Positions 44,735 through 53,254 of a stretch of 64,000 nucleotides of DNA are shown piece after piece. Every line of letters begins with the position of its first letter. Position 1 is the stretch's first letter. The stretch is from CAWICD01 sp052267165 (GTDB taxonomy: Bacteria; Vulcanimicrobiota; Vulcanimicrobiia; Vulcanimicrobiales; Vulcanimicrobiaceae): assembly GCA_052267165.1 (NCBI GenBank), contig JBKQHO010000051.1, forward strand, positions 210,121 to 274,120. The letters are read 5' to 3'. The notes beneath the pieces are model-generated. The model did no database searches, had not been told where the DNA came from, and saw only the letters and a list, made by a program, of their open reading frames with translations. The position numbers and the translations under genes are program-made.

Positions 44735-45220
44735 CTACCTGCCGTGGAAGTGGCCGTAGACGCGCACCCCGCCGCGGTAATGGTAGCCGCCGTGGTAGTA
44801 GTCGCCGTGCCACCAGCCGGGACTCCCGAAGAAGAAGCCGAGGCTGACGGATGGACCGTAATAGTTCCAGGGGTGCCCGTAGTAGTAGGGGACGTCTCCG
44901 TAAAACGTGTAGGGCGTGTCGACTTCGTTGGCGGCGAAGTAGGAGCCGGCGTTGTAGCCGAGGATGCTCGTCACCATGCCCGGCGCCAGCGTGATCCCGG
45001 TCGGGTTTATGATCGTTCCGGGATGCAGGCGCACGTTGTCGACATAGCCGCGCTCGTCGCGAACCGTGAGGTTGTAGCCCCCGTCGAAGCTCGTGATGCG
45101 GCCGCGGATCTGGTCCTCAGAGATCGCCGGCTTCGCATACGAGGGAACAGGCTGCGCTTGGACGGCTTGCGCATGCGTAAGAACGAGGGCTGCGAGAACC
45201 GCCACGACAAGGTGTTTCAT
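44735..45220 (-). CDS. Secreted protein with Tyr/Gly/His-rich tail
   Basis: The 161-residue protein has a signal peptide (ending VQAQP), a small beta-domain (DQIRGRITSFDGGYNLTVRD, then NVRLHPGTIINPTGITL) resembling OB-like domains of secreted proteins, and a C-terminal third rich in Tyr, Gly, His and Trp (YYYGHPWNYYGP, HGDYYHGGYHYRGG). Such tails are common in extracytoplasmic proteins of acidobacteria-like soil lineages. Function unknown. Its 3' end almost abuts the TolC remnant on the other strand. Confidence 0.7.
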   Translation of the reverse strand: MKHLVVAVLAALVLTHAQAVQAQPVPSYAKPAISEDQIRGRITSFDGGYNLTVRDERGYVDNVRLHPGTIINPTGITLAPGMVTSILGYNAGSYFAANEVDTPYTFYGDVPYYYGHPWNYYGPSVSLGFFFGSPGWWHGDYYHGGYHYRGGVRVYGHFHGR

Positions 45221-45497
45221 TTTCTATCTCCCTACGATGGTGGGCTTCCGCTTTGCACGTTGCACCGGAGGACCAGAAAAGCAGCATGACGTGCGCCATG
45301 ACGAAGGGCCAAGCCGCGCGACGCCATCCTTGGAGCGTAACCGATAAACCTGAAGATTGTCTGGGACCTGCTGCCGCTTACTTGCCATGCTAGTGTAACC
45401 GCGCGGCCTTACGCTTGGATGGGCCGACACGTGCGGGAATCTATTCAGGCTCGATCCGTTACTGGGACGCGGCCGCAATCGTGGCTGCTTTTTCCGC

Positions 45498-45655
45498 GAA
45501 ATCGCGGCGGCCGGGCTCGGAACCGCAGTCCTAAAAAACCAAGACGGTGCCTTTGTCTCGCCATCCGCGGATACGGTTACGGAAGCGGCGGCCACCCTCG
45601 GACCGAGGACTCCAGCGGATGAGCGTCTCAGCCTCGTCTTTGCCCCCGGGGTGAA
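45498..45655 (+). pseudogene. Remnant of phosphate-binding protein PstS (C-terminal part)
   Basis: In the frame of GAA 45498 translation gives GTAVLKNQDGAFVSPSADTV, TEAAATLGPRTPADERLSL and VFAPG. This follows the PstS pattern of (N)KDG-x-FV-x-PS-x-x-(T/S)V-x-x-AAA...TPAD-x-x-(I/L)S...AP that precedes the C-terminal YPI block, which is missing here. No start codon, ribosome site or N-terminal part is present. Judged from memory of the family, so moderate certainty. Confidence 0.4.
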
Positions 45656-45715
45656 CTTCCTGTCCCCTCGTGAATTACGAGTATGCCATCGTCTCGACGA
45701 AACAGCCGCCTCACG

Positions 45716-47296
45716 TCATGAAGGACGCTTAGGCGCGGCGTGCGCGGCCGGCGCGCGCGGCGGCGGCACGGCGTGAACGGCCGGCGCGCGTGGCGGCGGA
45801 GCGGGGTGAACGGCCTGCGCGCGAAGCTGCGGCGCGGCGAATACGGCCGGCGTTCGGGGCCGCGGAGCGGTGAGTGCGGCCGCCGCGTGAGCCGCCGGAG
45901 CGACGTGGACCGGTGGCGCATGGACGATAGGAGCGACGTTGGCCGGCGCGGCGTGAGCTTCCGGAGCGACGTGGACCGGGGGCGCATGAACGACCGGAGC
46001 GACGTGGAGCGGCGCGGCGTGAGCTTCCGGAGCGACGTGGAGCGGCGCGGCGTGAGCTTCCGGAGCGACGTGGAGCGACGCGGCGTGAGCTTCCGGAGCG
46101 ACGTGAAGCGGCGCGGCGTGAGCGGCCGGCCGGGCAACGTGAACGGGCGCGACGTGAACGGGAGCGACGTTTGCTTGCGGGTTCACGCGTTCGCTCGGCT
46201 TCACCAGGACGAAACCCGCAGGACGGTTACTCGTGCTCAGAGGACGTGCGACCGCAAGAACCGGCGGCTTGTTGTGATTGACGGTTGCAACGAGGCGCCG
46301 ATCCTGCTCGGCGGCCTGTAGGTGCTGGTGTTGCGCCTCCGTCATCCCCAAGTGGCGTTGCGTAGTAGCGGCCAACTCCTGCGGAGTCGGGCGCGCCTGC
46401 ACTCCGCCGTGTCCGCCGTCGTAGCTGATACGCGTCGTCGAATTGTTGACGTACACGGTGCGATCGACGTATACGTTGCGCACGATCGTGACGTTGACGC
46501 GCGTAACGTAGGTGTTATAGCGGAAGACATTATTGGACCACCGGCCGCCGCCGTAACCGCGGCCATAATATCCGCAGCCGTAGTTTACACCGCCGTAGAA
46601 GCCAACCGTCAAAGCCCAGTAGCCCGGACTCCAATTGTAGCCGCCATTGTTCCACTGCCAATACCCCGGCGTCCATAGATAGCCGGGCTGCGGCGCCTGC
46701 ACCCACGTGCCCGGGACCCAATAGTAGCCGTACGAGCCCCAAGCCCAGTAACCGGGCTGCCAAATGTAATTCGGAGCCGGGACGTACGGCTGCTCGTAGA
46801 CGGGAATGGGAGGAGGCGCCGTGTCGACGTAACTTGCGGTGCCCGGCGAAAAGTAGGTCGCCGGACCGCCACCCGTATCGATTTCCGCGATACTGTCGGC
46901 ATCGTCCCAGTAGACGCTGTCACCGAGCGCCTCAGAAATGAAGCGCAGCGGCACGTACGTGCTCTCACCGACGATGAAGGGTGCGACGTCGATCGTTTGC
47001 GGCTGGCCGTTTACCGTTGCTTCGGTCGAGCCGATCTGCAGCGATATGTCGCGACCGTTGCCCGTCGCGTCGATCGTGCCGTTCGAATAAACGACGCTCG
47101 CACCGAGTTGTTCGAAGACGCCTCGTAACGGAACGAAGACGCGCCCTGCCTGGACGATCGGCGGAGGCGAGATATCCACGCCGCTGCCGTTGACGGTCAC
47201 TCCGACTTGAGCTTCGGCCGCTTGCGGGCAGAAAACGCACAAGGCGAGCGCCACGACGGCGGCAGTCACGTGGGCGACGAAATGTCTCGATCTCAA
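45716..47296 (-). CDS. Secreted stalk-domain (copper amine oxidase N-terminal-like) protein with YxWxPGYW repeats and His/Ala/Pro tail
   Basis: A TTG at 47296 is 5-6 bases after GAGGTGG and starts a signal peptide (ending PQAAEAQV); 47320 is the alternative. Residues about 35-140 are a stalk domain of the copper amine oxidase N-terminal type (VFVPLRGVFEQLGASV, YVPLRFISEALG). The next part has four YxWxPGYW-type repeats (YIWQPGYW, YYWVPGTW, YLWTPGYW, YNWSPGYW). A Tyr/Gly-rich segment follows. The last 150 residues are a tandem array of HVAPEAHAAPL, then Pro/Ala-rich sequence. It is likely a cell-wall or matrix scaffold. Confidence 0.82.
   Translation of the reverse strand: MRSRHFVAHVTAAVVALALCVFCPQAAEAQVGVTVNGSGVDISPPPIVQAGRVFVPLRGVFEQLGASVVYSNGTIDATGNGRDISLQIGSTEATVNGQPQTIDVAPFIVGESTYVPLRFISEALGDSVYWDDADSIAEIDTGGGPATYFSPGTASYVDTAPPPIPVYEQPYVPAPNYIWQPGYWAWGSYGYYWVPGTWVQAPQPGYLWTPGYWQWNNGGYNWSPGYWALTVGFYGGVNYGCGYYGRGYGGGRWSNNVFRYNTYVTRVNVTIVRNVYVDRTVYVNNSTTRISYDGGHGGVQARPTPQELAATTQRHLGMTEAQHQHLQAAEQDRRLVATVNHNKPPVLAVARPLSTSNRPAGFVLVKPSERVNPQANVAPVHVAPVHVARPAAHAAPLHVAPEAHAASLHVAPEAHAAPLHVAPEAHAAPLHVAPVVHAPPVHVAPEAHAAPANVAPIVHAPPVHVAPAAHAAAALTAPRPRTPAVFAAPQLRAQAVHPAPPPRAPAVHAVPPPRAPAAHAAPKRPS
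45990..46128 (-). repeat. 33-bp tandem repeat encoding HVAPEAHAAPL
   Basis: Near-identical 33-bp units (AGCGACGTGGAGCGGCGCGG plus the remaining 13 bases on the plus strand) repeat at about 45997, 46030, 46063 and 46096. Diverged copies extend left to about 45890. The units encode 11-residue blocks, so copy changes keep the frame. Confidence 0.85.
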
Positions 47297-47550
47297 GTTC
47301 CACCTCAATGCCGCACCCAAGTCGCTGGGAGAGCCTTTCGACCTCGGGACTACCCGACACTTACAGAACGCGGTGGCAGCCCCGCTTGTTCCGCTCTGCA
47401 GTCGGAAAGATCGCCCCGCTTCAGGCCTCCCAGTAGTTCTTACATCAGATGTTTAATCTACTGCGACGATACTCAAACCGGCGCTACAAACCCTTAGCTC
47501 AAAGGCTCTACTCGGCATTGATGGCTCGCAGGCCAGGAACGGTGTCTGAT

Positions 47551-49326
47551 ATGCATGGCCTTTTCAAGTCGTTCGCGATGGCCGCGGCCCTTTTCGTCGC
47601 AACCTCGTTCGAAGCCCGGGCTGCCTGCCCGGCCGGCGCGACGTTCAATCGGATCGCCTTCGACGTCACGACCGGCAGCGACGACCTTCGCGGCGACAGC
47701 TCGGCCGTGGCTACCGTCAAGCTGGCCGGCGGAGGAACCCAGTCGTTCCGACTCAAGTCGCAAAAGCAAGCAGGCTGGGGGAACAACTCGTTCCACAGCC
47801 GGTGGTTCGGTCTGCCCGGCGCTTACGAGCTGCCGGCGTTCGGTCAGGTCGCCATCACCTTGACGTCGCACAACGGCCTGTTCGAGACCGACGACAACTG
47901 GAACATCCAAAAGCTGAACGTTACCGTGTCAAAGTCCGGCGGACCGCCGAACTGCACCGTCTTCAATCTCGGCGGCAATCCGCTGGTGAGGCTGACCGGC
48001 AGCCGGCCGACGGCGGTTTTCGACCCGTTTTCCATGGTGGGCTCGCCGTCCGTCGCCGCCATCGACGGTGCCGTGCGCGACGTCATGCAAGGCGGCGGCG
48101 TACAAGGTGCATCGTTGGCGATCTTCCGGGGCACGCGGCTGATCTACGCCAGAGGCTACACGGCCGCCACGTTGGGACCGCCGCCGCAGATCATCAAGCC
48201 GACGACGTATTTCCGGCAGGCCAGCGTCTCGAAGCTGATCGCGTCGCTCGCGATCATGCAGCTGGTCGACGAAGGAAAGCTCACGCTCGACACCACGATG
48301 CAGAGCGTACTTCATTTGCACCGCCCCGGCGGCGGGCCGCCGAAAGACCCTCGCTTCAGCAAGATTACCATCCGCCATCTGCTCGAGATGGATTCGGGCC
48401 TCGACTCGACGCTCGAAGTATCCGACACGGCAATCGCAGCGGCGGTCGGCAAGCCGTTGCCGGTCGACGTGAGCTCGCTCGAGACGTATGCGGCGGGCCG
48501 AACGTTGGCGTTCGCGCCCGGCGACAAGTCGCAGGCCGCCTACAACGACAGCAACTTCGACTTTCTGGCCTACATCGTGGCGAAGTTGCGGCACGCGTCG
48601 TCGTTCGCGGCCGCGATCCGCAAACCGCTGCTCGAGCCGCTCGACATCAAACGGATTCGTGGGGCGCGGGTGCTGCGGAGCCGGCAGTTGCCCGGCGAAG
48701 CCGTCTACTATCCGAACCCGTACCAAACCGCGAAGAGCGTCATGAGCCCGAGCCAACCTACGGTCGAGCTCGGCTACGGGGACGAGAACTTCTCGCTGAT
48801 GCAGGGTGGCGGCGGGATGAGCGCGGCGGCCACGGACATGGCGCGCCTCCTCGCCGCCTTGAACCTCGGCACCGGCAACAAAGCCTTCAGCCCCACGGAC
48901 GTGGCTCAGTGGCTGGGCTACGCGTATGCGGCGCTGAACGACAAGGCCTTCTCGGGTCCAAATGCGTTCGGCTTCTATGGGCTCGACGCGCTTGGGCCGA
49001 TCCCGCCGAGCAGTTCCGTCCCTCCGTACGAAGGCGACAAGGGCGGCTACTTGGAGACGAGCCAGAACGCGGTGTACTTTCAGACCGGCGGCCTCGGATA
49101 CGTGATTTGCTTCAACGGGCACACGGGGCACGACTCCGTTTGGTATCCATCTTTCGGGGCGGTCATCGCAGCGGCCGCGAGCCACGATTGGGGCGTTATC
49201 GATCTGTTCCCGAAGTACGGAATGGCGTCGTTTCCACCGGCACGCTCGTTGCCGCGGCTCGTAGGATCGCAATTCCGCTCGGGGCTTCCGTATATCGAGC
49301 CGCGGAGATTCCGCGCCGGACATTGA
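47551..49326 (+). CDS. Secreted serine hydrolase of the beta-lactamase class C family with N-terminal beta domain
   Basis: From ATG 47551 the 591-residue protein has a signal peptide (ending FEARAAC). Its extra N-terminal beta-sandwich (FDVTTGSDDLRGDSSAVATV, WGNNSFHSRWFGLPG) has the look of a PLAT/lectin-like domain, spanning about 30-150. The serine hydrolase domain carries Ser225-x-x-Lys228 (ASVSKLIA) and a Tyr-containing AAYNDSNFD in place of the usual YSN. Upstream ATG codons at 47449 and 47521 lack a signal sequence. The substrate is unknown; a peptidase or esterase acting in the envelope is likely. Confidence 0.83.
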   Translation: MHGLFKSFAMAAALFVATSFEARAACPAGATFNRIAFDVTTGSDDLRGDSSAVATVKLAGGGTQSFRLKSQKQAGWGNNSFHSRWFGLPGAYELPAFGQVAITLTSHNGLFETDDNWNIQKLNVTVSKSGGPPNCTVFNLGGNPLVRLTGSRPTAVFDPFSMVGSPSVAAIDGAVRDVMQGGGVQGASLAIFRGTRLIYARGYTAATLGPPPQIIKPTTYFRQASVSKLIASLAIMQLVDEGKLTLDTTMQSVLHLHRPGGGPPKDPRFSKITIRHLLEMDSGLDSTLEVSDTAIAAAVGKPLPVDVSSLETYAAGRTLAFAPGDKSQAAYNDSNFDFLAYIVAKLRHASSFAAAIRKPLLEPLDIKRIRGARVLRSRQLPGEAVYYPNPYQTAKSVMSPSQPTVELGYGDENFSLMQGGGGMSAAATDMARLLAALNLGTGNKAFSPTDVAQWLGYAYAALNDKAFSGPNAFGFYGLDALGPIPPSSSVPPYEGDKGGYLETSQNAVYFQTGGLGYVICFNGHTGHDSVWYPSFGAVIAAAASHDWGVIDLFPKYGMASFPPARSLPRLVGSQFRSGLPYIEPRRFRAGH

Positions 49327-49361
49327 TCGAGCGGACCTCCGCGGCGGCGCGCGACGGCTCG

Positions 49362-50273
49362 TTACGTGTCGTTGTATGAATGGCGCGCCCAGCCCGCATA
49401 GTGCGGGTTTGCGCGGTTTGCTTCGTCGAGCGTTTCGAGCATGGCCGGGAGCGACGCGCCGTAATCCAGCGTGCGAAGCCCGACGACCATCGAAGCGAGG
49501 CCCTTGTCCGGCAGATCACGGTACGCCATCCGAAGAAATCTCTTGCTTGCCGCTCGCAGGTTCCGCGCCCGATCGTCGTCGCTCATCCCATCGCCGGCAT
49601 CACTCAGGCCGTAGAGCATCAGCGTGACTTGCGGCAGCGCCGAGAGAAGCATCTCGCGCTGAGAAGCATCTCCCTCGAGCAGCTTTCGCTGGATATCCGC
49701 GTTGACGCTCAGCTTCACCGGATCTGCAAGCTCGCGGACGGCTCGGTACGTCTGGACGAGGCCCGGCAGGAACCGGAGGTTGCCCGCGCCTCTGTTCTCA
49801 GGCCGCTGCTGCGGCTCGATATCGAGGTGCACGCCGTCGATACGCTCCTCCGGAAAGTCGCGATTGAAATTGAAAGCGATGACGGCTCGCACGCTGTCGA
49901 CCAGCTTCTCGCGGGGCTTGCCCGGCTCGTCGGCGTTCACGCTGGAGAACAGCGCCTCGACGCGGATATTCGCGGCGTGGAGTTCGGCGATCAGTCCCGA
50001 CAGCGCGCGTTCCATCGAGCGGTTGAGGAGGTCGAATCCCGAAACGTAGATCTCGTTGACTCCTTGCGCCCGGCAGAAATCGCGGAGCGCCGCCGCACTC
50101 GCCGGCGTTCCCACGATAGACGGCCCCTTCCAAACCCATTGCCCGTGCACGAGACCGTTCTCCGGTGACGCGGCGTGGCGAAAACAGCCGGCAAGGGACA
50201 CCAGCGCGCAGCAGGTAAGCCCGAGCTTGCCGAGATGCCGCCTAGCGGTCCGCGCGAAGTCCCTCATTAACAT
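49362..50273 (-). CDS. Lipoprotein with TIM-barrel-like fold, unknown function
   Basis: The ATG at 50273 opens a lipoprotein signal with lipobox SLAGC. The 303-residue protein has strand-helix alternation (EIYVSGFDLL, IRVEALFSSVNADEPG, RIDGVHLDIEPQQRPE, VKLSVNADIQ, VTLMLYGLSDAGD) with acidic residues after strands, as in glycoside-hydrolase-like TIM barrels. HLDIEP is the most likely catalytic segment. It starts 8 bp after the stop of the preceding minus-strand gene, so the two form an operon. Confidence 0.75.
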   Translation of the reverse strand: MLMRDFARTARRHLGKLGLTCCALVSLAGCFRHAASPENGLVHGQWVWKGPSIVGTPASAAALRDFCRAQGVNEIYVSGFDLLNRSMERALSGLIAELHAANIRVEALFSSVNADEPGKPREKLVDSVRAVIAFNFNRDFPEERIDGVHLDIEPQQRPENRGAGNLRFLPGLVQTYRAVRELADPVKLSVNADIQRKLLEGDASQREMLLSALPQVTLMLYGLSDAGDGMSDDDRARNLRAASKRFLRMAYRDLPDKGLASMVVGLRTLDYGASLPAMLETLDEANRANPHYAGWARHSYNDT

Positions 50274-50280
50274 GTGCGGC

Positions 50281-50925
50281 TCAGCCGGGCATGACCGTGG
50301 GCAGCGTCTCACCGGTGCCTTTGGTCGAGAATATCCGGGTTTGGCCGCCGTTGTGGAAGGTTTTCGCCATCGTCTCGATCAGCATGAATCGCGACCCTTG
50401 ATGCCGCGCGCACGAAAGCGTGTCGAACAGCTCGAACGTCACCGCCGCTCCCGGCGCGGCACTTCGAATCGCCACGCGCGGGTCTACCTTGCCGGGTCCG
50501 TCCGCCCGGTAGGCGACACGAAGCGGCAACCCGGCGAAAGACGACGTGACGAGCCGGCCGAGCGTACCCGGCCCCTTCGTGTTCCGGACGCGATAGTAGA
50601 AATCGAAATCACCCGTCGCGGTCGAACGTATCACGCGATTCTCGAGGTTCCCGGCGCAAAACAACGTGCCGGCCAGCGTGTCGATCCTGAACGGCAGTAC
50701 CTGGTCGTACACGACGGTACCTTCTAAGCTCGGCTCCGTAGCGGCAGTCGTCGGCGGGACGCTCAAATGGCCGCCAGCCGGCAGCAGCGCGGATATCGCC
50801 AAAGCGGCGGTCAAGCTCAAGACCGTCAGGCCGCCACCGGCCGCGACCGCGAGTCGTACCTTATTCCGTGTGGGTTTGACGTCCGACCTCTGCGAACTGG
50901 AGGCCGGTTCTGTAGCCTTGCTCAT
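50281..50925 (-). CDS. Membrane-anchored protein of unknown function
   Basis: The 214-residue protein has one N-terminal transmembrane segment (VRLAVAAGGGLTVLSLTAAL) preceded by a basic stretch, so the rest is periplasmic. The periplasmic part is beta-rich with two cysteines (GTLFCAGN, DTLSCARH) that could pair. The ribosome site GGAGTGAAGG lies before the ATG. No family recognised. Co-transcribed with the downstream lipoprotein. Confidence 0.7.
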   Translation of the reverse strand: MSKATEPASSSQRSDVKPTRNKVRLAVAAGGGLTVLSLTAALAISALLPAGGHLSVPPTTAATEPSLEGTVVYDQVLPFRIDTLAGTLFCAGNLENRVIRSTATGDFDFYYRVRNTKGPGTLGRLVTSSFAGLPLRVAYRADGPGKVDPRVAIRSAAPGAAVTFELFDTLSCARHQGSRFMLIETMAKTFHNGGQTRIFSTKGTGETLPTVMPG

Positions 50926-51018
50926 ACCTTCACTCCGTGCTCTCTCTTGGTTTCTCGGACAGGACGACGAGCGAAGCCGCCGGCCGCGGACGGCCGACGG
51001 CTCACTGGCCGGTCACGT

Positions 51019-51483
51019 CTAGATGTGGTTGTCGTGGATGGCGACGCGAACGTGTTGCGCCGCGCCGTCGATGTCGCGCGTCGCGAGCGCACGGACGTGA
51101 TCGGCGAGCGGGTTTTGCTCCTCGCGCGTCACATCGAAGTGCGCTTTCCGCAGTGCCTCGAGCGCGCGGCGCAGGCGGCCCTTGTGGTCGAGTCCCGGAT
51201 CGACGAAATGGTCGTTGATGTCCTTGCCATCGTCGATACCGGCATCTTTGATATCGTGATAGGCGCGGGCGATGTCGTCGAGGGCGGCGTCCTCTTGCCC
51301 GTCGACGCCGGGCCGGTAGTCAGGGCGGTCGATGAGCGCGTGAGCGTAGCGCAGATCGCCCAGCGCGTGAAGGTAAAACGGATGCGCTCCAGGATACTCG
51401 GCAAGCGCCGGCGAGGTGCTGGCCGCCGTGGCGGCGAGGGCGGCGAACGATGCGGCCGCGAGAAATCTTCCTGCGAAATTCAT
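51019..51483 (-). CDS. Small secreted helical protein
   Basis: The ATG at 51483, with TAGGAG 8 bases before it, starts a signal peptide (ending PALAEY). The mature 125 residues are helical with repeated His and Asp: HPFYLHALGDLRYAHALIDR, AALDDIARAYHDIKDAG, LRRALEALRKAHFDV. This four-helix-like pattern, rich in His/Asp, is seen in small periplasmic metal-binding or stress proteins, but the family is not identified. The open frame upstream of this ATG is not credible. Confidence 0.72.
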   Translation of the reverse strand: MNFAGRFLAAASFAALAATAASTSPALAEYPGAHPFYLHALGDLRYAHALIDRPDYRPGVDGQEDAALDDIARAYHDIKDAGIDDGKDINDHFVDPGLDHKGRLRRALEALRKAHFDVTREEQNPLADHVRALATRDIDGAAQHVRVAIHDNHI

Positions 51484-52012
51484 GTCGTAGCTCCTAACGA
51501 GTCGTGTGTGAGTAAGTACGATGTGAGCGGCCGGCATTTGCGCGGCATGTGGGCTCAACGACTTGTTCCGGCCCAGCGTCACGGCACGCGAAGAAGTCTA
51601 ACGACGCCTTAACCAGCGCCGTTAGAGTTCTCGAAGCCACGCTTTGTCCCGCGCAGGCGTGAACGTAGCTACTTCGAAGGGACGATTTCGACAGCGTGAT
51701 TTTCGCGACGCAGTGTGCCGACCGGTAAATGGGGCGACACAAAGCGAGAGCGATTTACCGGCGCGGTAAACCTTGCCCTATTGGCTTTGTGACGGAACGC
51801 GCGCGAAAATCCCTCGTGGGAATAACCACGTAGGTCACGCTGCTTCAAAACGGCGAACGTGCCGTTGGAAGCCTCCAGCTCGTAAGAGCGGCCGCTTGTC
51901 GTAGCTCTTAGCGAGCGAATAGTTCCTGCCGAGCGGAGCATGCCGCTCGTTCGTGAAGTGACGTCGCAGGCGTGCGCGAAATCGGACGCGCAACCATTGG
52001 GGGATCCACGCG
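51484..52012. other. Intergenic region with inverted repeats upstream of the MFS gene
   Basis: About 530 bp between divergent genes. Besides the half-site cluster at 51722-51770 there is a hairpin-forming sequence at 51931-51950 (CGAGCGG, six-base loop, CCGCTCG). A 90-codon minus-strand frame at 51669-51941 has poor codon bias and no ribosome site. Confidence 0.5.
51722..51770. promoter_or_regulatory. Three GGTAAA half-sites, candidate operator
   Basis: CCGGTAAAT (51722-51730) and its exact reverse complement ATTTACCGG (51753-51761) are 22 bp apart. The second arm also pairs with GGTAAA (51765-51770) across a 5-bp spacer. The arrangement of alternating half-sites is typical of a regulator binding as dimers. 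It lies about 240 bp from both neighbouring starts; the regulator is unknown. Confidence 0.35.
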
Positions 52013-53254
52013 ATGGCGAGCACGACGACGGCAGAGAGCACGGCCCGCGCGAACGGCGAACGGCGTGCCATGATCGCCTCAGGTTTCGGTTGGGGACTCG
52101 ACTCCTTCGATTTCTACCTGTACGTGTATGGGCTGCCCGCGATCTTGACCGCGTTCGGGTTGACGAAAGCCGCAGGCGGTCTGCTCGCGACCTTCACGCT
52201 CGTGGCCAGTGCCGTCGGCGGCGTAGCGATGGGCGCGATCTCCGATCGCATCGGTCGCAAACGCGTGCTGATGTTCTCGATCGCTTGGTACGCGGCATTC
52301 ACATTCTTGAGCGGCGTGGCGCAGAACTACTGGCAGTTAGCGCTGTTTCGTGCGCTGGAAGGGCTTGGTTTCGGCGGCGAGTGGGCCGTCGGCTCGGTGC
52401 TGATCGCGGAGTGGTCGCTGGCCGAGCGCCGCGGACGCAATCTCGGTTTCGTCCAAGGAGCGTGGGCCATAGGTTGGCTCGCCGCCAATTTCGCGTTTCA
52501 GATCGTCATCTCGACCGCGGGGCCCGATCCCGGCTGGCGCTACCTCTTCTTCCTCGGCATCGTGCCGGCGCTCTTCGTCTTGTACATTCGCCGAAACGTG
52601 CAGGATGCGCCGGTCTACGAAGCCACCCGCGCCACCGCGCCTTCTAACTCGCTGGCAGGGATCTTCGCGCCTGCGGTGCTGCGAACGACGGTCTTCACGT
52701 CGTTGCTTGCCATCGGCGTGCAGAGCGGCTACTATGCGCTCTTCACGTGGATGCCGACGTATCTCACGACCCAGCGCCACATGCCGGCCGTCACCTCCGG
52801 AACCTATCTGTATTTTCTGATCGTCGGTGCTTGGGTCGGCTACGTCAGCGCCGGTTATATCAACGACGCGCTGGGACGACGGGCGACCTTCATCATCTTC
52901 TCGTTGTGCTCGGCGATCATGGTTCCGCTATATCTGACCCTGGTCGTCGCCGATTGGCAGCTGCTGATCGCGGGACCGCTGCTCGGCTTCTTCGCGTCGG
53001 GAATCTTCAGCGGATTCGGACCGTACCTGAGCGAGCTCTTTCCCAGTGCGGTTCGCGGTGCCGGGCAGGGATTCACGTACAATCTCGGCCGCGGCGTGGC
53101 CGGCATCGGCCCCTTTACCATCGGTTGGCTGGCCGGCTTCGCGCCGATCGGCACCGCCATGAGCGTCGTCGCGGTCGCCGCGTACCTCCTCGCAGTCGTC
53201 GCCGTCCTCTTCTTGCCCGAGACGCGGGGTAAAGCGCTGGTGGCGGTTTTGTGA
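52013..53254 (+). CDS. MFS transporter, aromatic acid/sugar:H+ symporter type
   Basis: The 413-residue protein has twelve predicted membrane segments. The loop 2-3 motif is GAISDRIGRKRVLM, a matching loop 8-9 motif is GYINDALGRRATF, and WDSFDFY-like GLDSFDFYLYVYGLPAIL in helix 1 is typical of the metabolite:H+ symporter and aromatic acid:H+ symporter families. The end overlaps the next gene as GTGA, so transporter and hydrolase are translated together. The substrate is probably a carboxylate or aromatic acid that the DUF6282 enzyme then processes. Confidence 0.92.
   Translation: MASTTTAESTARANGERRAMIASGFGWGLDSFDFYLYVYGLPAILTAFGLTKAAGGLLATFTLVASAVGGVAMGAISDRIGRKRVLMFSIAWYAAFTFLSGVAQNYWQLALFRALEGLGFGGEWAVGSVLIAEWSLAERRGRNLGFVQGAWAIGWLAANFAFQIVISTAGPDPGWRYLFFLGIVPALFVLYIRRNVQDAPVYEATRATAPSNSLAGIFAPAVLRTTVFTSLLAIGVQSGYYALFTWMPTYLTTQRHMPAVTSGTYLYFLIVGAWVGYVSAGYINDALGRRATFIIFSLCSAIMVPLYLTLVVADWQLLIAGPLLGFFASGIFSGFGPYLSELFPSAVRGAGQGFTYNLGRGVAGIGPFTIGWLAGFAPIGTAMSVVAVAAYLLAVVAVLFLPETRGKALVAVL

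Noticed and set aside
44735..45289. Plus-strand frames over the Tyr/Gly/His-rich secreted protein
   Set aside because: Shadows of the minus-strand gene, which has a signal peptide.
45740..46321. 193-codon plus-strand frame full of RRGVSFRSDV repeats
   Set aside because: It is the antisense of the 33-bp repeat array in the stalk-domain gene and has no independent support.
51669..51941. 90-codon minus-strand frame between the divergent genes
   Set aside because: Codon choice unlike neighbouring genes, no ribosome site, and it spans the inverted-repeat cluster.
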